Assembly: GCA_023014335.1 (NCBI GenBank)
Contig: JAECYW010000010.1
Coordinates: forward strand, 2,542,001 to 2,606,000
Source of the DNA: Galerina marginata
Lineage: Eukaryota > Basidiomycota > Agaricomycetes > Agaricales > Galerinaceae
Length of the DNA: 64,000 bases
Direction of reading: 5' to 3'
In this document: positions 46,529 through 57,727 of the stretch, in pieces
How the letters are laid out: each line of letters begins with the position of its first letter
Numbering within the stretch: position 1 is the stretch's first letter
Program-made: the position numbers and the translations under genes
The notes under the pieces: model-generated
The model's database searches: none
Told to the model about the DNA's origin: nothing
The model's input: only the letters and a program-made list of their open reading frames with translations

Positions 46529-47160
46529 CTATGAAAAACATAAGCCAGCGACGATGTATAGAAGGAAATGGCTTGCAGAAGTATTACGCGACTTCAACAT
46601 GTCGTAGACCTGGCGCACGTCCTCCCAGGTGACGTCAGCCGCGCCGCTAAACATGGGGGGGTTGAATCTCGTCGGTGGCTCCCCCGGTGGCACAGTATCC
46701 CGCCAGATAGCGGGGCAAAAGAGAAGTTTCTTGAGAACGTCTGACGACGCCCGGTGCACTGGAACCACGAATCCGTGACAGTACAGGAGTCCGTAAGAAT
46801 GGACGATTTCCGGAGGAAGGTCCGCAAGAAAACGCAGATCCCCGTTTATGAGCCCGAGAAGACTGTGAAGTTGACGCTGATGAGATAGAAAGGGTCAGTA
46901 CTATCAATATGACAAGGGATATGGGGCATTACGAAGCACAAGGCGGCTTCCCTGAGGTCCCGCTCCCGCTCTTCAAAAGTCCCGACTCCAGACGTATTAC
47001 AGTGATAGAGGAAGTGCATCCCTGGCAACAGCGAGCTTCCCATTGCGGCAGTGACGAACTTTAAAGCCTGCAGTTGATCCCAGGAAAGAGACCGCGAAGA
47101 CGCAGACATGGGAGGAGAATAGAGTTGGCGAGAGATATTTCGATGGGAAATATTTCGCAT
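46529..47160 (-). CDS. Unrecognised protein, 191 aa, minus strand
   Basis: Two exons on the minus strand, 47160-46933 and 46876-46529, with a 56-nt GT-AG intron that keeps frame (ALCF/RQLHSLLGLINGDL). The protein reads SLSWDQLQALKFVTAAMGSSLLPG, then FLADLPPEIVHSYGLLYCHG, PPTRFNPPMF and DVRQVYDML. I recognise no family. An internal ATG at 47109 is an equally good start. It is the only minus-strand gene in the 26-60 kb stretch and sits between two copies of a duplicated spacer. Confidence 0.55.
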
Positions 47161-47572
47161 AGGAGGCGAGGGTTAAATAGAGCAAGGCTCGAAGAATTAG
47201 CTCGCATGTTTCACGCGATAACATCGCGCTTGAAAGCCTTTTCAAATTAACTCGATGTCGTATAACAACCTCGTGCCCGATGGCGGGCCAGCTGCTCATC
47301 AAAGAAACTCTACCTGCCGTATTTTTCTAAACTTGGAGGGAATAAATCCAGACTGCGGGAAACACCCACTCGAGTTCTCGCCAGTGAAAACGAGGCCCAA
47401 CGGCACGAATTTATTTTACAGGGAATGAAATAAAATAAAAACAAGCGGACGACTGTTCATTCGTCCGAGCTTGCTGCAGTTGTACGGAAAACTTTTCCTC
47501 TCACAATCCCAGCCGAGTAAGCCCTTGCTCCCAAAGAACTATACGAGAATTCCAAGTCCAGTTTAATTCCGC

Positions 47573-47768
47573 CAGTCGCATCAGCGGATCTTAAAAACAC
47601 ATAATCCAAATTAGGAATTCGTCGTGGGGAACAGTCGCATCAGCGGATCTTAAAAAGACGTTATCCAAATTAGGAATTCGTCGTGGGGAACAGTCGCATC
47701 AGCGGATCTTAAAAAGACATAATCCAAATTAGGAATTCGTCGTGGGGAACAGTCGCATCAGCGGATCG
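47573..47768. repeat. 59-bp tandem repeat, 3.3 copies
   Basis: Units begin CAGTCGCATCAGCGGATC at 47573, 47632, 47691 and 47750, an exact 59-bp period, and end GAATTCGTCGTGGGGAA. A diverged single unit appears near 46142-46175. The repeat abuts the larger dispersed repeat at 47770. Confidence 0.92.
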
Positions 47769-47769
47769 C

Positions 47770-47996
47770 AGAGGCACGTAGATAAGATAAAACAACGTGA
47801 CGGGAATATTATTGTTGATTCAAAGAAACCAACAATGTCTTTTCTTAACCACCATTCGCCTGGCTACATTTGCCGCGAGTGTGGTTCCGGTTCCTCCTGC
47901 AGCCTGCAAATCGTCAGATGCCCACTAATCGTACCTGCGTCGCTGCTACCCATGTCCCGGTTGTGAATGCGTTCATCCCTGGACTCTAGACAACCG
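47770..47996 (+). repeat. Dispersed ~200-230 bp repeat with 28-bp word, copy a
   Basis: It shares with 56975-57172, in order: GATAAGATAAA, GAATATTATTGTTGATT, the ACCACC-28-bp word, and, about 80-90 bp further on, GTGAATGCGTTCATCCCTGG followed by ACTCTAGACAA. The inner segments differ. No terminal inverted repeats or coding sequence were recognised. Confidence 0.75.
47854..47881 (+). repeat. 28-bp recurrent word, copy 4 of 6
   Basis: Variant with CGCCTGG and GCCGCGAGTG. It lies inside the dispersed repeat and about 0.9 kb before the MYND gene. Confidence 0.9.
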
Positions 47997-48139
47997 GTCG
48001 ACTGCGGGAGGCCACAAGGGCGCGAGAAGGAGAAGGGCTCACATCCGATTTCGCGACTCTTTTCGATATCTCGGGCACGCAATGCAATCATTCATACCAG
48101 AATACCAAGTCCGATGCAAGTCCGCCTTGGTGCACCAAC

Positions 48140-48305
48140 CCAGCGGTAAAGTTAAAAAACGGAACGGCGAAAGGGATCTCGTATTTAGACAGGGTGTTGT
48201 AGTACGAGAAGAATATTCATGCAAGCAGCGGGGCAAAAATACGCGCTTTAAGTCCGACGATGTTTACTGTACATGAAAAGAACAAGTCATATACAGAGTG
48301 ACTGA
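48140..48305. repeat. Diverged duplicate spacer, copy b
   Basis: Counterpart of 46190-46345: same ordered blocks (AAAAAACGGAAC, GATCTCGTATTTA, GCAGCGGGGCAAAAATACGC, TGTACATGAAAAGAACAAG) with substitutions and small indels. Confidence 0.75.
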
Positions 48306-48773
48306 CCAGGCAGGGAAACGGGTTGCAGGAATTGAACGAATATGGGAATCATCATGGCGATGAACATCATATTTCCTTCGTTGTGGGAATTCACTGCGGA
48401 GTCGACTCTCCATTCTTCGTTTCCTCCGCTGTACGCGCGCATCTTTCTTAAACAGGGGCGGGGCACGCCCAGCCGGGCTGGCTTTTCCGCGGGGTGATCC
48501 AAGAACCTACTCAGCGCATCACCAACTGCTTTACATCCAGTTCTTTTGGGGTCTCCCGAAGCCGTCCATTATTGGCGATCTTGTTTCCCGATGGGCTGGG
48601 GTCTTATTGCAACGTGCATTTTCGTTTGGCAGAACCAGAGGCCGCAGCGCATCAAGGACGTCCTCTTATAGCCCGCGTTTCGTATTTCATATTGTGCGCC
48701 CATCCTCCATTCCTCCCTTCAAAGTACGTCGGCTTTGACGTGTCCACTCGCGCTTTCTGAACCTTTTCGACAG

Positions 48774-49772
48774 ATGGAATTCAAGAGAACTATCTCAACT
48801 GGGTGTTGCGAAGAATGTCGCCGAGCCCTATTTGGCGGAGCAATTCTACAGTGCTCGCTATGCAAAGCGACGATATACTGCGTATGTTTTTTTCGTGTCA
48901 TGTCAATTGTTATCTCGCTCATGAACGCCAGGGACGCAAATGCCAAGGCGCCGACTGGAAAATGCATCGGGGCTCTTGTCGCCCTGCCGCACCTGGAACG
49001 TTGTCGAATGCAAAACTAACCCCTTTTGCACAGGAATCGTTTCCACTGACTTCAGAAATGAAGGCGTGCTGCAGGAATTGCCACACTCTCCTTGGCAAGA
49101 AGCAGATACGAAAATGTCAGGAATGTAAGATGGCAACTTATTGCGTGAGTCTATTCTTATTTCGCATGTGCTTTTATTTTCTGACGAACTCATTAAATAC
49201 AGTGTTCCGATTGCCAGAAAGCGGATTGGCCAAGACACCGCATGCACTGCTCTCCCCCTGGCACGCGGAATGGCAGCGCCGTCGAAACAGATTCCTGGGA
49301 GACCAAAGTCGTTACGGCTTTCGATGCCAACTATTTAGATGTGCTGACAATGACTGCGTTCGCGATCCTGCGAATGGATGTGGCTGTTGAGATGCCAGAC
49401 GAGGCGAGACGGCCGCGCTGGATCATACATTCGCAATCTCACATGGTGCTGGTTACCCTTCGACGCGTCGAGCCGCCTCCGAACCGCAGGCATATGCGCG
49501 TCAAATTTGTATCCGCAGAGGCGGTAAAATTTGATGACTACAGCACTGACTTTTCCGGTCTCAAGAAGCGCCTCGCAGAAAAATATCCCGCTTTTGCAGT
49601 GGGATATAATATCATCGGCAATGACCCCAAGGCGCCTGAGCGCCTACACACCGTCAGCCACCCCTTTTCCTGGACAGAGTTTACCAGTCTCATCCCCTGG
49701 ACGAAGAACGACATCGCCCGTTGTTTTACGGAGAAACATGCGTTATTTGCCAAAGAAGCTGCCTCTTCCTGA
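48774..49772 (+). CDS. Double MYND zinc-finger protein, 296 aa
   Basis: Three exons: 48774-48881, 48932-49144, 49203-49772. Two complete MYND fingers are each split by an intron at the same place, just after the YC of the motif. Finger 1: CEECRRALFG, CSLCKATIYC, then GRKCQGADWKMHRGSC. Finger 2: CRNCHTLLGKKQ, CQECKMATYC, then CSDCQKADWPRHRMHC. The equal intron position suggests the fingers arose by duplication of an intron-bearing unit. MYND fingers bind proline-rich peptides and mediate protein contacts. The C-terminal ~190 residues (YLDVLTMTAFAILRMD, RPRWIIHSQSHMVLV) are of the kind found in fungal MYND proteins of unknown role. A probable 5' UTR intron (from GTACGTC near 48724) ends right at the ATG. 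Confidence 0.85.
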
Positions 49773-51287
49773 TTCATTTTGACGGACCGTTCCAATTTGC
49801 AATCTCTCGTGTAGACACAAATGGACTCGTCGGTGTAAATATTTCTTGTAGTCCCATTGCCAACTTTGTACTTTGACAAATCTAGATCTCTGAACACGCC
49901 GTGGAGCTCATTTGAGGGTTAGGGCTGTTGGCCACCGAGCACGGTATCAACGCGCGAAAGAGTTTATTCGATGGGCGGTCGGCTGGCCATCGGGCGCGCA
50001 TAGCACGCACGCGAATAACCGATTATTCCTCACAAAGTTTCTACACAAAATGCTCTAATCCAGAGTCGGCACATCCCAACAAGTCGGAGATGCTCGCCAT
50101 GAGAGGGAAATCGTGCGTGTAGTCGCAGGAGAACTCGTAGGAGTGCAGAATAGGGTGTAGGCGGACTTGACAGTGGGGCTTGACACGGGCTGAATGTCGT
50201 CCTCTCTCGTTACCTGGTGGCGTTAGTGTATTCAAAAGCCATTGGATTGCCTTTTTATTTCGTAGTTGGCCGTAATTACTTGTCACGAGTAAACATTTAT
50301 CGGAACGACTGCGGAGACGGTGGGTGTTTTAGAATATCGAATTCCGAGGAAAGACTTGACGTTTCTCGCCTGCAGGGATATGTATTATTCACGCCAGTTC
50401 TTTTGATGCAAGTTCGCTGTCTTTCTCCCCTCCTCCTTCATTCCTCGCAATTTCTAGACCCCATTCGCCTCGTTTCTACTCTTCCACCCCCCTTGCTTTC
50501 TTGTATACCGTTCTCCCAAATCCCTTGACCATTTATTAGCCGTTAAAGGTGCACCTGGACGAACCAGCAACGAAGTCCAATCCCATGGGGTACTGTTCGT
50601 TCTTGGGACACGTTCACCTCCATGGTAATCAACTTCAGCCGAAGGTTCGTCCATCGACCACCCGGCATTCTACTTGAAGCAATGATTTCATCGTGCATTC
50701 CTCACTCTACTCATTCACGTATATCTCTGTTCCTTGATACGAGTTAGTGCTTCCAGGCCGTCCTTTTTTCCCATGTTGTACCGCCGATTTACAGTGAAAA
50801 GCCACAGAATCATGGGAGCAGAGTAATCGTGCGTCCAAGAATTTCTAATCGATGCACCATGTTACTCACTTGAATATTCTTGGGCGGATAAAGGTGGAAA
50901 CGACGACCATCAAACGCACGAAGCTCTTCAAAGTCTGCATCCCCTTCTTATTTGATCTGACACAAACTGAACGTTTCTCTCCAGTCGACCGTGTTCGCCG
51001 GCGTGTTTTTGTGCAACACGTAGGGAATAGGAGAGCTAGTCATCGGAGGAAATCCCATAGTCCGAGTCAGTACAACAGTGGCAGGGGACTACTAAATTCT
51101 CAAACGATGTATCTAATTGGGAACGCAAAGGGAAGCAGTGCTGCTTCCGTGGAGCAAACAAGGAAAGACGCTCTCAGCCCAATCGCCGAGAGTTCGTAGT
51201 TCATTCCCCTGTAACTCGAATCAAGAATCGTATAACACAGATCAGTCGGCTTGATTATTCGTCAGTACAAGAAGTTTACCGAATAAG
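49773..51287. other. Spacer, no gene recognised
   Basis: About 1.5 kb without a supported gene. Short open frames near 49928-50122 and 50852-51199 show no domain. The promoter of the first F-box gene is presumably at the right end. Confidence 0.45.
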
Positions 51288-52625
51288 ATGAGGCGAGAAG
51301 TACAAGTCCACAACAAGCCCGCAGAAGTAAATTCGCCTCCCCCACTCTTACCCAGACCCTCAATGGCGCTCTCCGTTCCGTGGGACATCATATGTTGCAT
51401 TCCAAATTACATCGACAACCCCCTCGATCTCTCTGCATTTTGTCTGTTATCCAAAGGGTTCAATGAAGAGTTCCGCCACCGCTTTTTTAGCCGAATGATA
51501 TTAAACGATAACCCGATCATTAAACATCCAGGGACCATGACGTTTGAATCATTCTACGGCCTAATGTCCAGTATCCCAGGTTTAACGTCGTTTCCCCGCG
51601 CGATATCTCTCCATTTGTCCGACGAGGAAGAAACAGCCGAAATCGTGTCCAGGGTTGTTGCAGCCCTCACTGGAAAGAACGTGGCGGCGATCCACCTCGT
51701 ATCCCCCGACATGCACTTTCTCCCCACCAACTTGCAAGAGGCAGTATTCTCTCTGTTTCGGAACACGCGCGTTTCGATTACGGCCTCATTTCTAGGCATA
51801 CGCGGATTTCCCAGCGACTGCCTCGCGCGAGTAGAACATTTTATATTCGACGCACAGTCGGAATTGATCCCAGGGCAGACACTTCCTCCGCTCACCCTAA
51901 AAACGCTCAACATTGCGACCCCATATAGCGTATTATATCGCGAGATCTCCTCTCATCAGCTTGGACGCCTTACCCACCTAGTTATCAAGTTTGAGCCTGG
52001 CGCTGCCGCTTTTGAACACCTCTCCAACCTGCTGCTCGCCGCAAATGCGTTGGAGCTATTGACCATAGAATATCAAGGTAAGAATAATATTTCATCGGAT
52101 ACTAGACACTGAACAGCCCTCTCAGTGGAAAACCATGCTCTTACCAGGGCGTCAACAGTACTGGAATCGTTCATGGAGGCTATCCAACAAGGCACGGAGC
52201 ACAGCCGTCCGAAGATATCCTTGGAATGGCGGTTTTTAGGAGAGATCAGGAGCACAGGCGTTTTCAAGAAAGTCATCCTCAGCATGGCCAGTCTGTCTTC
52301 CTGGCGGATCATTGCCTTTCAGGTCGCATTTGGCAACGGCTTGGAGGTCATCCGATACGCGCACCAGAAACTAGCGAAGATCCAGTGCATCAGAGTGGAC
52401 GAAATCCACAGCTGGTCCGACGATACCGTTCCTCGATTCAACCACCGATCTCTGTATGTATTACACGATACCAGCTTTCAATTAGGACCACGAAGAACAT
52501 ACGAAGACGAATGTGCGTACATCAAGCCCAACTGGACTTTCTTCGGAGGCGAAAAAGAGCAAGTATTTGGGGACAAATGGGTGCGCGAAGAGGAATGGGC
52601 TCAAGTCTTGGTCTATGTACATTAA
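51288..52625 (+). CDS. F-box/LRR-like protein 1, 429 aa (or 404 aa)
   Basis: Two exons, 51288-52077 and 52126-52625, joined by a 48-nt GT-AG intron. An F-box-like start reads SVPWDIICCIPNYIDNP and LSAFCLLSKGFNEEFRHRFF. The rest is a degenerate leucine-rich solenoid (LTSFPRAISLHLSD, LPPLTLKTLNIATP, LGRLTHLVIKFEP). F-box proteins recruit substrates to SCF ubiquitin ligases. The ATG at 51363 is closer to the F-box and is the likelier start. It is a paralogue of the next gene: both carry the single intron at the same place, and the second exons share a LEWRFL / LKWRFM segment followed by LSSW/LSGW and AFQ/TFQ. Confidence 0.75.
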
Positions 52626-52760
52626 TACGACGGTAGCAGTTCATCCCAGTTACAGTGCCAATACATCATAGAATTAAACACGATGATCCCAATTGCCGTG
52701 CCAAATGATATGTTTTCGAATTCCGAAAACGGCAGTCGGACCAGTTTGACTCCCACCACC

Positions 52761-52788
52761 ATTCGCCTGGCTACATTTGCCGCGAGTG
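52761..52788 (+). repeat. 28-bp recurrent word, copy 5 of 6
   Basis: CGCCTGG / GCCGCGAGTG variant preceded by CCCACCACC. It lies about 410 bp before the ATG of F-box protein 2 and reads TIRLATFAASAV in the open frame. Confidence 0.9.
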
Positions 52789-53200
52789 CGGTGCGAGTTC
52801 AAACCACGAAGCTACGGTCAAGGGCGGACTCGATCAATCGCACAAAGCACGGAGAACCAGACGGACGCGAGTCTAGACAAGAAGGCGCAGACAGCAGAAG
52901 GTTCTCATTCGCCCTTCTTTCACGATGATGCCTACCGCAGTGTTGGGGGATAAAATGGACAAACGAAAGGTGAAATAGCGACTCCGCCGTCCCGTGCACC
53001 ACCCTCGAGAGAAGCATTCGACGATGATTCAACTTCTCGCGATCATTACATCCCTTCGCTGCCAAATTACCCAGAATTGGGAATCGGCTAATAGGGCAAT
53101 CGACTTTCTTTCGCCAGATGCAATTAATTGGTGCAAAGGCGTATCTCCGCCTTGACAGGAGGATCCAAACGTTCAATTCACTCCTTTGACTCACTCCTCC

Positions 53201-54372
53201 ATGGCTGCCTTTCCATTGGAACTAGTAGTAGAAGTAGCGACATTGTCTCTCCCCGACCTAGGCGTCATCCGAGCGATTTGCCTGACCTCTCGCAATGCCA
53301 ACGAACTCATCCGCCCTCTCATCTTCCGCAACGTCCACCTCCAATCGCAGGTTGACCCCTCCCGCAAGAACCGCAACACCACGTCCTTCAGTGCTTTCAA
53401 TTTAACAGTCGCGCAGGACCCTGTAGTAGCTACCTATGTCAGAACGCTGACAGTCCTCCTCGTCACACATCCACCGAGAATAGTTCATCAGGCAGTCCGT
53501 GCTCTAGGAACGCTTACCAGAAAAAATGTGGGCAGGCTCTGGGTGACTGCCACCGCCATTTCCGCGCGATCTCTGCTCGGCGTCGCCGTCAAATCATTTG
53601 TTCAGAATTCCAATATCCGCCTAGATTTCGGATGCTACGACTTCCCTGCATTCGATCCAGAGTACCTCGGCTGCCTGAAACGATTGAACCTCGTCTGTAC
53701 TCCAATCCCCGAACCGCCGACTGGAACGCCGCCAAACACCACAATTACAACGCTCAAGGTCAATCCGTACCCACAGCACTGGGAGGTCAATCTTCGGGTG
53801 CTATCCAGCTACAAATTTCATGAACTAAAAAAGCTCTGCCTCGCGTTCCAAGCCATCCAACTATCACCCCAGGTTACCCAAACCTTCATTGCTTCGTTTC
53901 CGAATCTCCGCGTCATAGAGGTTCACGATGAATGTACGTTTAATTATCCATTCAAATCCTCGCGCTCACGAATCGTCTACCAGGCATGAAAGCGAGTCAG
54001 TACGAAAAAGCAAGCCTGCCAGACTACATAGCAGCCCTTCAGATCGGCACCAGAGCGCTCACGGACTTTCCAGCGCTGAAATGGCGGTTTATGAGGAAAG
54101 AGTCGATTCCGTATCTCGTCCAGAGAATGGAGGTTTTATCAGGATGGGAGAGCGTTACATTCCAAATAAGGACCATTCAGACAGTCTGTCCGCTCCTTTT
54201 ACTCGAAACGGCCTATGTTTCTCTTGTCGTCAAAAAGAAAACCCGCAAGGTCAGCATCGAAGGACGTTTCAACAAATACTCGCCAACCAATCAAGCCATC
54301 AGATCGTATTATTGCTCATATAGTGCATCAGAAGGAGAAAAGGGGTGGGTCGTCGTACAGAATTCGCTGTAA
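53201..54372 (+). CDS. F-box/LRR-like protein 2, 373 aa
   Basis: Exons 53201-53933 and 53984-54372. The N-terminus is a clear F-box (MAAFPLELVVEVATLSLPDL, ICLTSRNANELIRPLIFRNV). It is followed by leucine-rich text (VATYVRTLTVLLVTH, LGCLKRLNLVC, FHELKKLCLAF). The single intron corresponds to that of F-box protein 1. The likely role is substrate choice for an SCF ubiquitin ligase. Agaricomycetes have many such genes, evolving quickly by local duplication. Confidence 0.8.
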
Positions 54373-54663
54373 ACGTTTCGTAGCTCTAGGAAACAAACAA
54401 TGTTTAGAAAACAAACGTGGACACCGCGGAACCGCAATGACCGCCGAGAGAAGCATACGACGACTTCTTGTGCCTTTAAAGAAGATGCGGATCCCTGTCA
54501 CTGCCAGAAGGTGAGCGGTTCTACGATGAGAAACAGCATCGACGATTTAGAGGCCGTTCAGCGCCCGGCGATAATTCTCGTTAACCAAACGAATCTCCAA
54601 TTCTTTCCTTCCTCCTACCCCCCGTTTTTTTTCTTTCATCTCCAGTCCTTTTCCTCGCTCCCA

Positions 54664-56966
54664 ATGTCTGGCTGTAACAGTATCCAGAACGTGCTGAGGT
54701 ACACACCCGACCGCCAACTATACGCCTTCTATGGCGGTTCCATGCCGTGTCGAACTACGCCGGCCCTGCAACAAATCGACCAAACAATCGGCGCATTTGC
54801 CAGCCGCACAGAGCAACAGCTCACCCACGTTTACAACAAGGAACGGATAAAGGCAAGTTATCCGCCCTGAAAATGACGCACCAATAAACAGCATTTACAG
54901 GCGTGTTCAAGGTACTGTAGAGAGTTCGAAAGGCAGGCATTGGAGGACGTCCGCCATTTGCTCGCGCGCCGGCAGGCGGCCTGCGAGGAAGCCAACGCCA
55001 AGCTTAGCCATACCAGCTGTCTTGGTACCGAAGTCCTCGCCCTCATTTTCCAATTTACCATTATCAACAACTGGACCCGCGTCGACTTTTTGCCAATGTC
55101 CAACCCCGACAGTCTCACCACGACCCTCCAATTGGCGGCAGTCTCGCGACTTTGGAGAAGAATCGTTCTCGGGTGCCCGTCCCTATGGTGTAGTTTCAAG
55201 CTGAGGCCGGCGAAAACACTCGAGGAAAGCTTGGAATATCTAGACAACCTTCAACTTTTCCTGCAGCGTGCCCGCGCAATGCCAATTCATATCGACCTCA
55301 CAGTCCACGACAATTGGGGAACCATATTCCAAAACATCGCGGAGATCATCCACCGCGAAGCACCGCGGATACGAACCCTGCGCCTCGACGTCGACCGCAA
55401 CACCACGGTCGCCGAATTTAGCCAACTCGCCGCCGCATATCCCGCCCTCGAAAGGGTATCTATCGGCTTTCATGGTCTAGTAACCCATAGGCTCGCGGAT
55501 CCACGCGACATCGAGGGTATAAGGCCCCATTTTACCAAACTCACTTCGTTGGAGGTCGGACCCCTTTCGCTTTACAGACTCAGAATACTACTGGTCCATT
55601 CACGGGCATTAAAACGACTCAAGGTGGATATATACTGGCAGCACACACACGATCCTCTCCGGGTCGATGACGAGTACCAGCTCACAATCACGCTGGGATC
55701 CGGGGAAACCAAGACAGTCGACAGGGTCGACCCCATAGTGCATTACGGGCTGGAGTCCCTAGACATAAACTCCGAAATCGCCTTTGACACTTTCACCTTC
55801 CCGAACCTTCGAGGGTTGAAGACCAGCCTAGTCCATGGCACAGCTCACGTAACGCGATTCATCGCGCGCTCAAAATGCGAATTGGTCGAGTTTGGGGTCG
55901 ACTACCACTACAGACTCGAACGTTGGGCCGGCCTGAACACCATCCAGCACTTGTACATCCATGCCAACGACATCCGAGATGGCAGGAGTTGCTTTCAAAG
56001 TATGATTAAACGACAGGCCAACCAGATTAAACGAGGGGAAAATCCAGACTTTGAGCACCTTCGGGCTATAACCCTCTACATTTCAAGCGCCAACGAGTCT
56101 GAATGGAACAAACAGGGTCGGATTATACCCACCCTCGAGGCCTACCACCGCAGATTTGGCGCGAATCTTACCAGATTCGATGTATTCGTTCATCCACGGG
56201 GAGGGTACGGATGTTATGTGGATACTGACTTTCCCCGTAAAAGGTTGTGCCCAATTCGTATAAACGGACAGGCTCTCAAAGAGAGACCTCCCTCGGTGGG
56301 TTACATCTGGCCGCGAAGAGTGGTCGGTCAGGATAGGTTGGACATGAAAGACTATGCGACGAAAGCCATGCTTCTACATCTAACGAGACCCAAAAGCGCC
56401 ATGGGCCGCGTGCGTAGTATCTATAATTTTTTTAATTCAGCCATCTAATCATTTCCGTCTCCAGAATGACATGGTCGAACCTTTGCTTCGCCCCACCCCA
56501 CCAACCAGACCCAAGAGCGCCATGGGCCGGGTGAGCAGAAACTATTTTCTTCAATGTCAGCCATCTAATCGTTTCCATCTCCAGATAGAAACGGTCGAAT
56601 CCTGGCGTTTCTCCACCCCCCTAACCACCGACGGCCGCGTGCGTAGCATCTATTTTTTTTTGTTCAACACGAGCCAACTAACCGTGTCCGCCTCCAGATC
56701 GAAGTATTCGAATCATCGGATGACCTCGCCCCCCCAAGCAGACCCCAGAGCGCCATGGGCCGTGTGAGTAGTATCTATTTTATTTTCAGCGTCAGCCGTC
56801 TAACCGTTTCCGCCACCAGATTAGAGGAGTCGAACCCTCGGATCGCTTCACCCCCCCAAGCAGACCCCAGAGCGCCATGGGCCGTGTGAGTAGTAACCAA
56901 TTTCATTATTCAATTTTCTAACCGTTTCTCCAGATTACGCGCGCAGAAGTTTCGTATTCCAAATAG
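54664..56966 (+). CDS. F-box/LRR-like protein 3 with tandem mini-exon tail, 660 aa
   Basis: Seven exons: 54664-54852, 54901-56409, 56465-56530, 56585-56638, 56698-56763, 56820-56885, 56934-56966. The F-box lies after a short coiled region (LSHTSCLGTEVLALIFQF, LAAVSRLWRRIVLGCPSLW), then leucine-rich repeats (YPALERVSIGFHG, LTSLEVGPLSLYRLRILL). Intron 1 uses a GC donor (AAG/GCAAGT). The last five introns are all phase 0 and 48-59 nt. They separate four near-repeats of 18 or 22 codons plus a short end exon, so the C-terminus reads repeated RPKSAMGR / RPQSAMGR. If the first of these introns is retained, the protein ends 13 residues later (stop at 56446-56448). The coding role of the tail is unknown. 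Confidence 0.75.
56390..56966 (+). repeat. Tandem intron/mini-exon array (array 2), in frame
   Basis: Unit: AGCGCCATGGGCCGN, then donor GTGAGTAGTATCTATTT or GTGCGTAG, branch-site text CATCTAACCGTTTCC, acceptor TCTCCAG, then ATNGAAGNGGTCGAA. Donors lie at 56410, 56531, 56639, 56764 and 56886 (spacings 121, 108, 125, 122 bp). Both the exon and the intron parts of each unit are conserved, so exon and intron were duplicated together. Confidence 0.85.
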
Positions 56967-56974
56967 GGACAAGG

Positions 56975-57172
56975 ATAAGATGAGGACTTTCGATAAGATA
57001 AACACTGTCACCTGATGCGAATATTATTGTTGATTTGAACGCGACTTGTTCCCGACCACCATTCACTTGGCTACATTTGCCGTGAGTGCCCCGACGGAGA
57101 AAGACTTGAGCTATATACCCTTGCTGCCAACATATCCAATGTGAATGCGTTCATCCCTGGACTCTAGACAAA
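56975..57172 (+). repeat. Dispersed ~200-230 bp repeat with 28-bp word, copy b
   Basis: Counterpart of 47770-47996; see the ordered blocks there. It begins 9 bp after the stop of F-box protein 3 and lies 556 bp before F-box protein 4. Confidence 0.75.
57061..57088 (+). repeat. 28-bp recurrent word, copy 6 of 6
   Basis: Main form (CACTTGG, GCCGTGAGTG) preceded by GACCACC, inside the dispersed repeat. Confidence 0.9.
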
Positions 57173-57727
57173 GGATATGCGCAGCGGCTTGGGAGTTTGA
57201 GCCATTCTCCGCTTATATTAGGCTACATATCCTGTAAAACAAACCCTCGACTGCAAAATCTCACCTGCGATTTCCAATACCGAGGCCAAAACGCCTCTCC
57301 TAACATATGAGCGAAGACGTTTAACATCTGCAAAGGCCTACTTGAACGCAAAGACTGCAGCCCTCTAACACTAACATGCCGCGAAATGCTTCCGCACCTT
57401 TCAATGCTGTGATGTAGAACGCTTCAGGCTACGAGAAACACCCCGTCCATTCTCGAAATCGTTCAAGGTACCAGGCCTGTCTTTATAACACGTCGCCATC
57501 TTTATGCCCACAACCAAACCAATTCCCAGATGAAAATCAGTAGACTGTAATATCTAAAATTACTCCGCCGTCCTGATTCCACGTTTAAAGCAATTCACGA
57601 TAGCATTTGCGGAACACGCAGGTAACTCCGCGAGCACTGCGGAGGTCAGAGAAAAAGCCGCCAATTTCACCATGCGTTTTGGTTACATAATGCCCTTATC
57701 AGTTCATCGCAAACTACCACCATCCAA
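57173..57727. other. Spacer upstream of F-box protein 4
   Basis: No gene recognised. It holds the presumed promoter; no clear TATA box was seen. Confidence 0.4.

Noticed and set aside
47573..47768. Regular repeats considered as a CRISPR array
   Set aside because: The whole 59-bp unit is repeated with no unique spacers, and the genome is eukaryotic.
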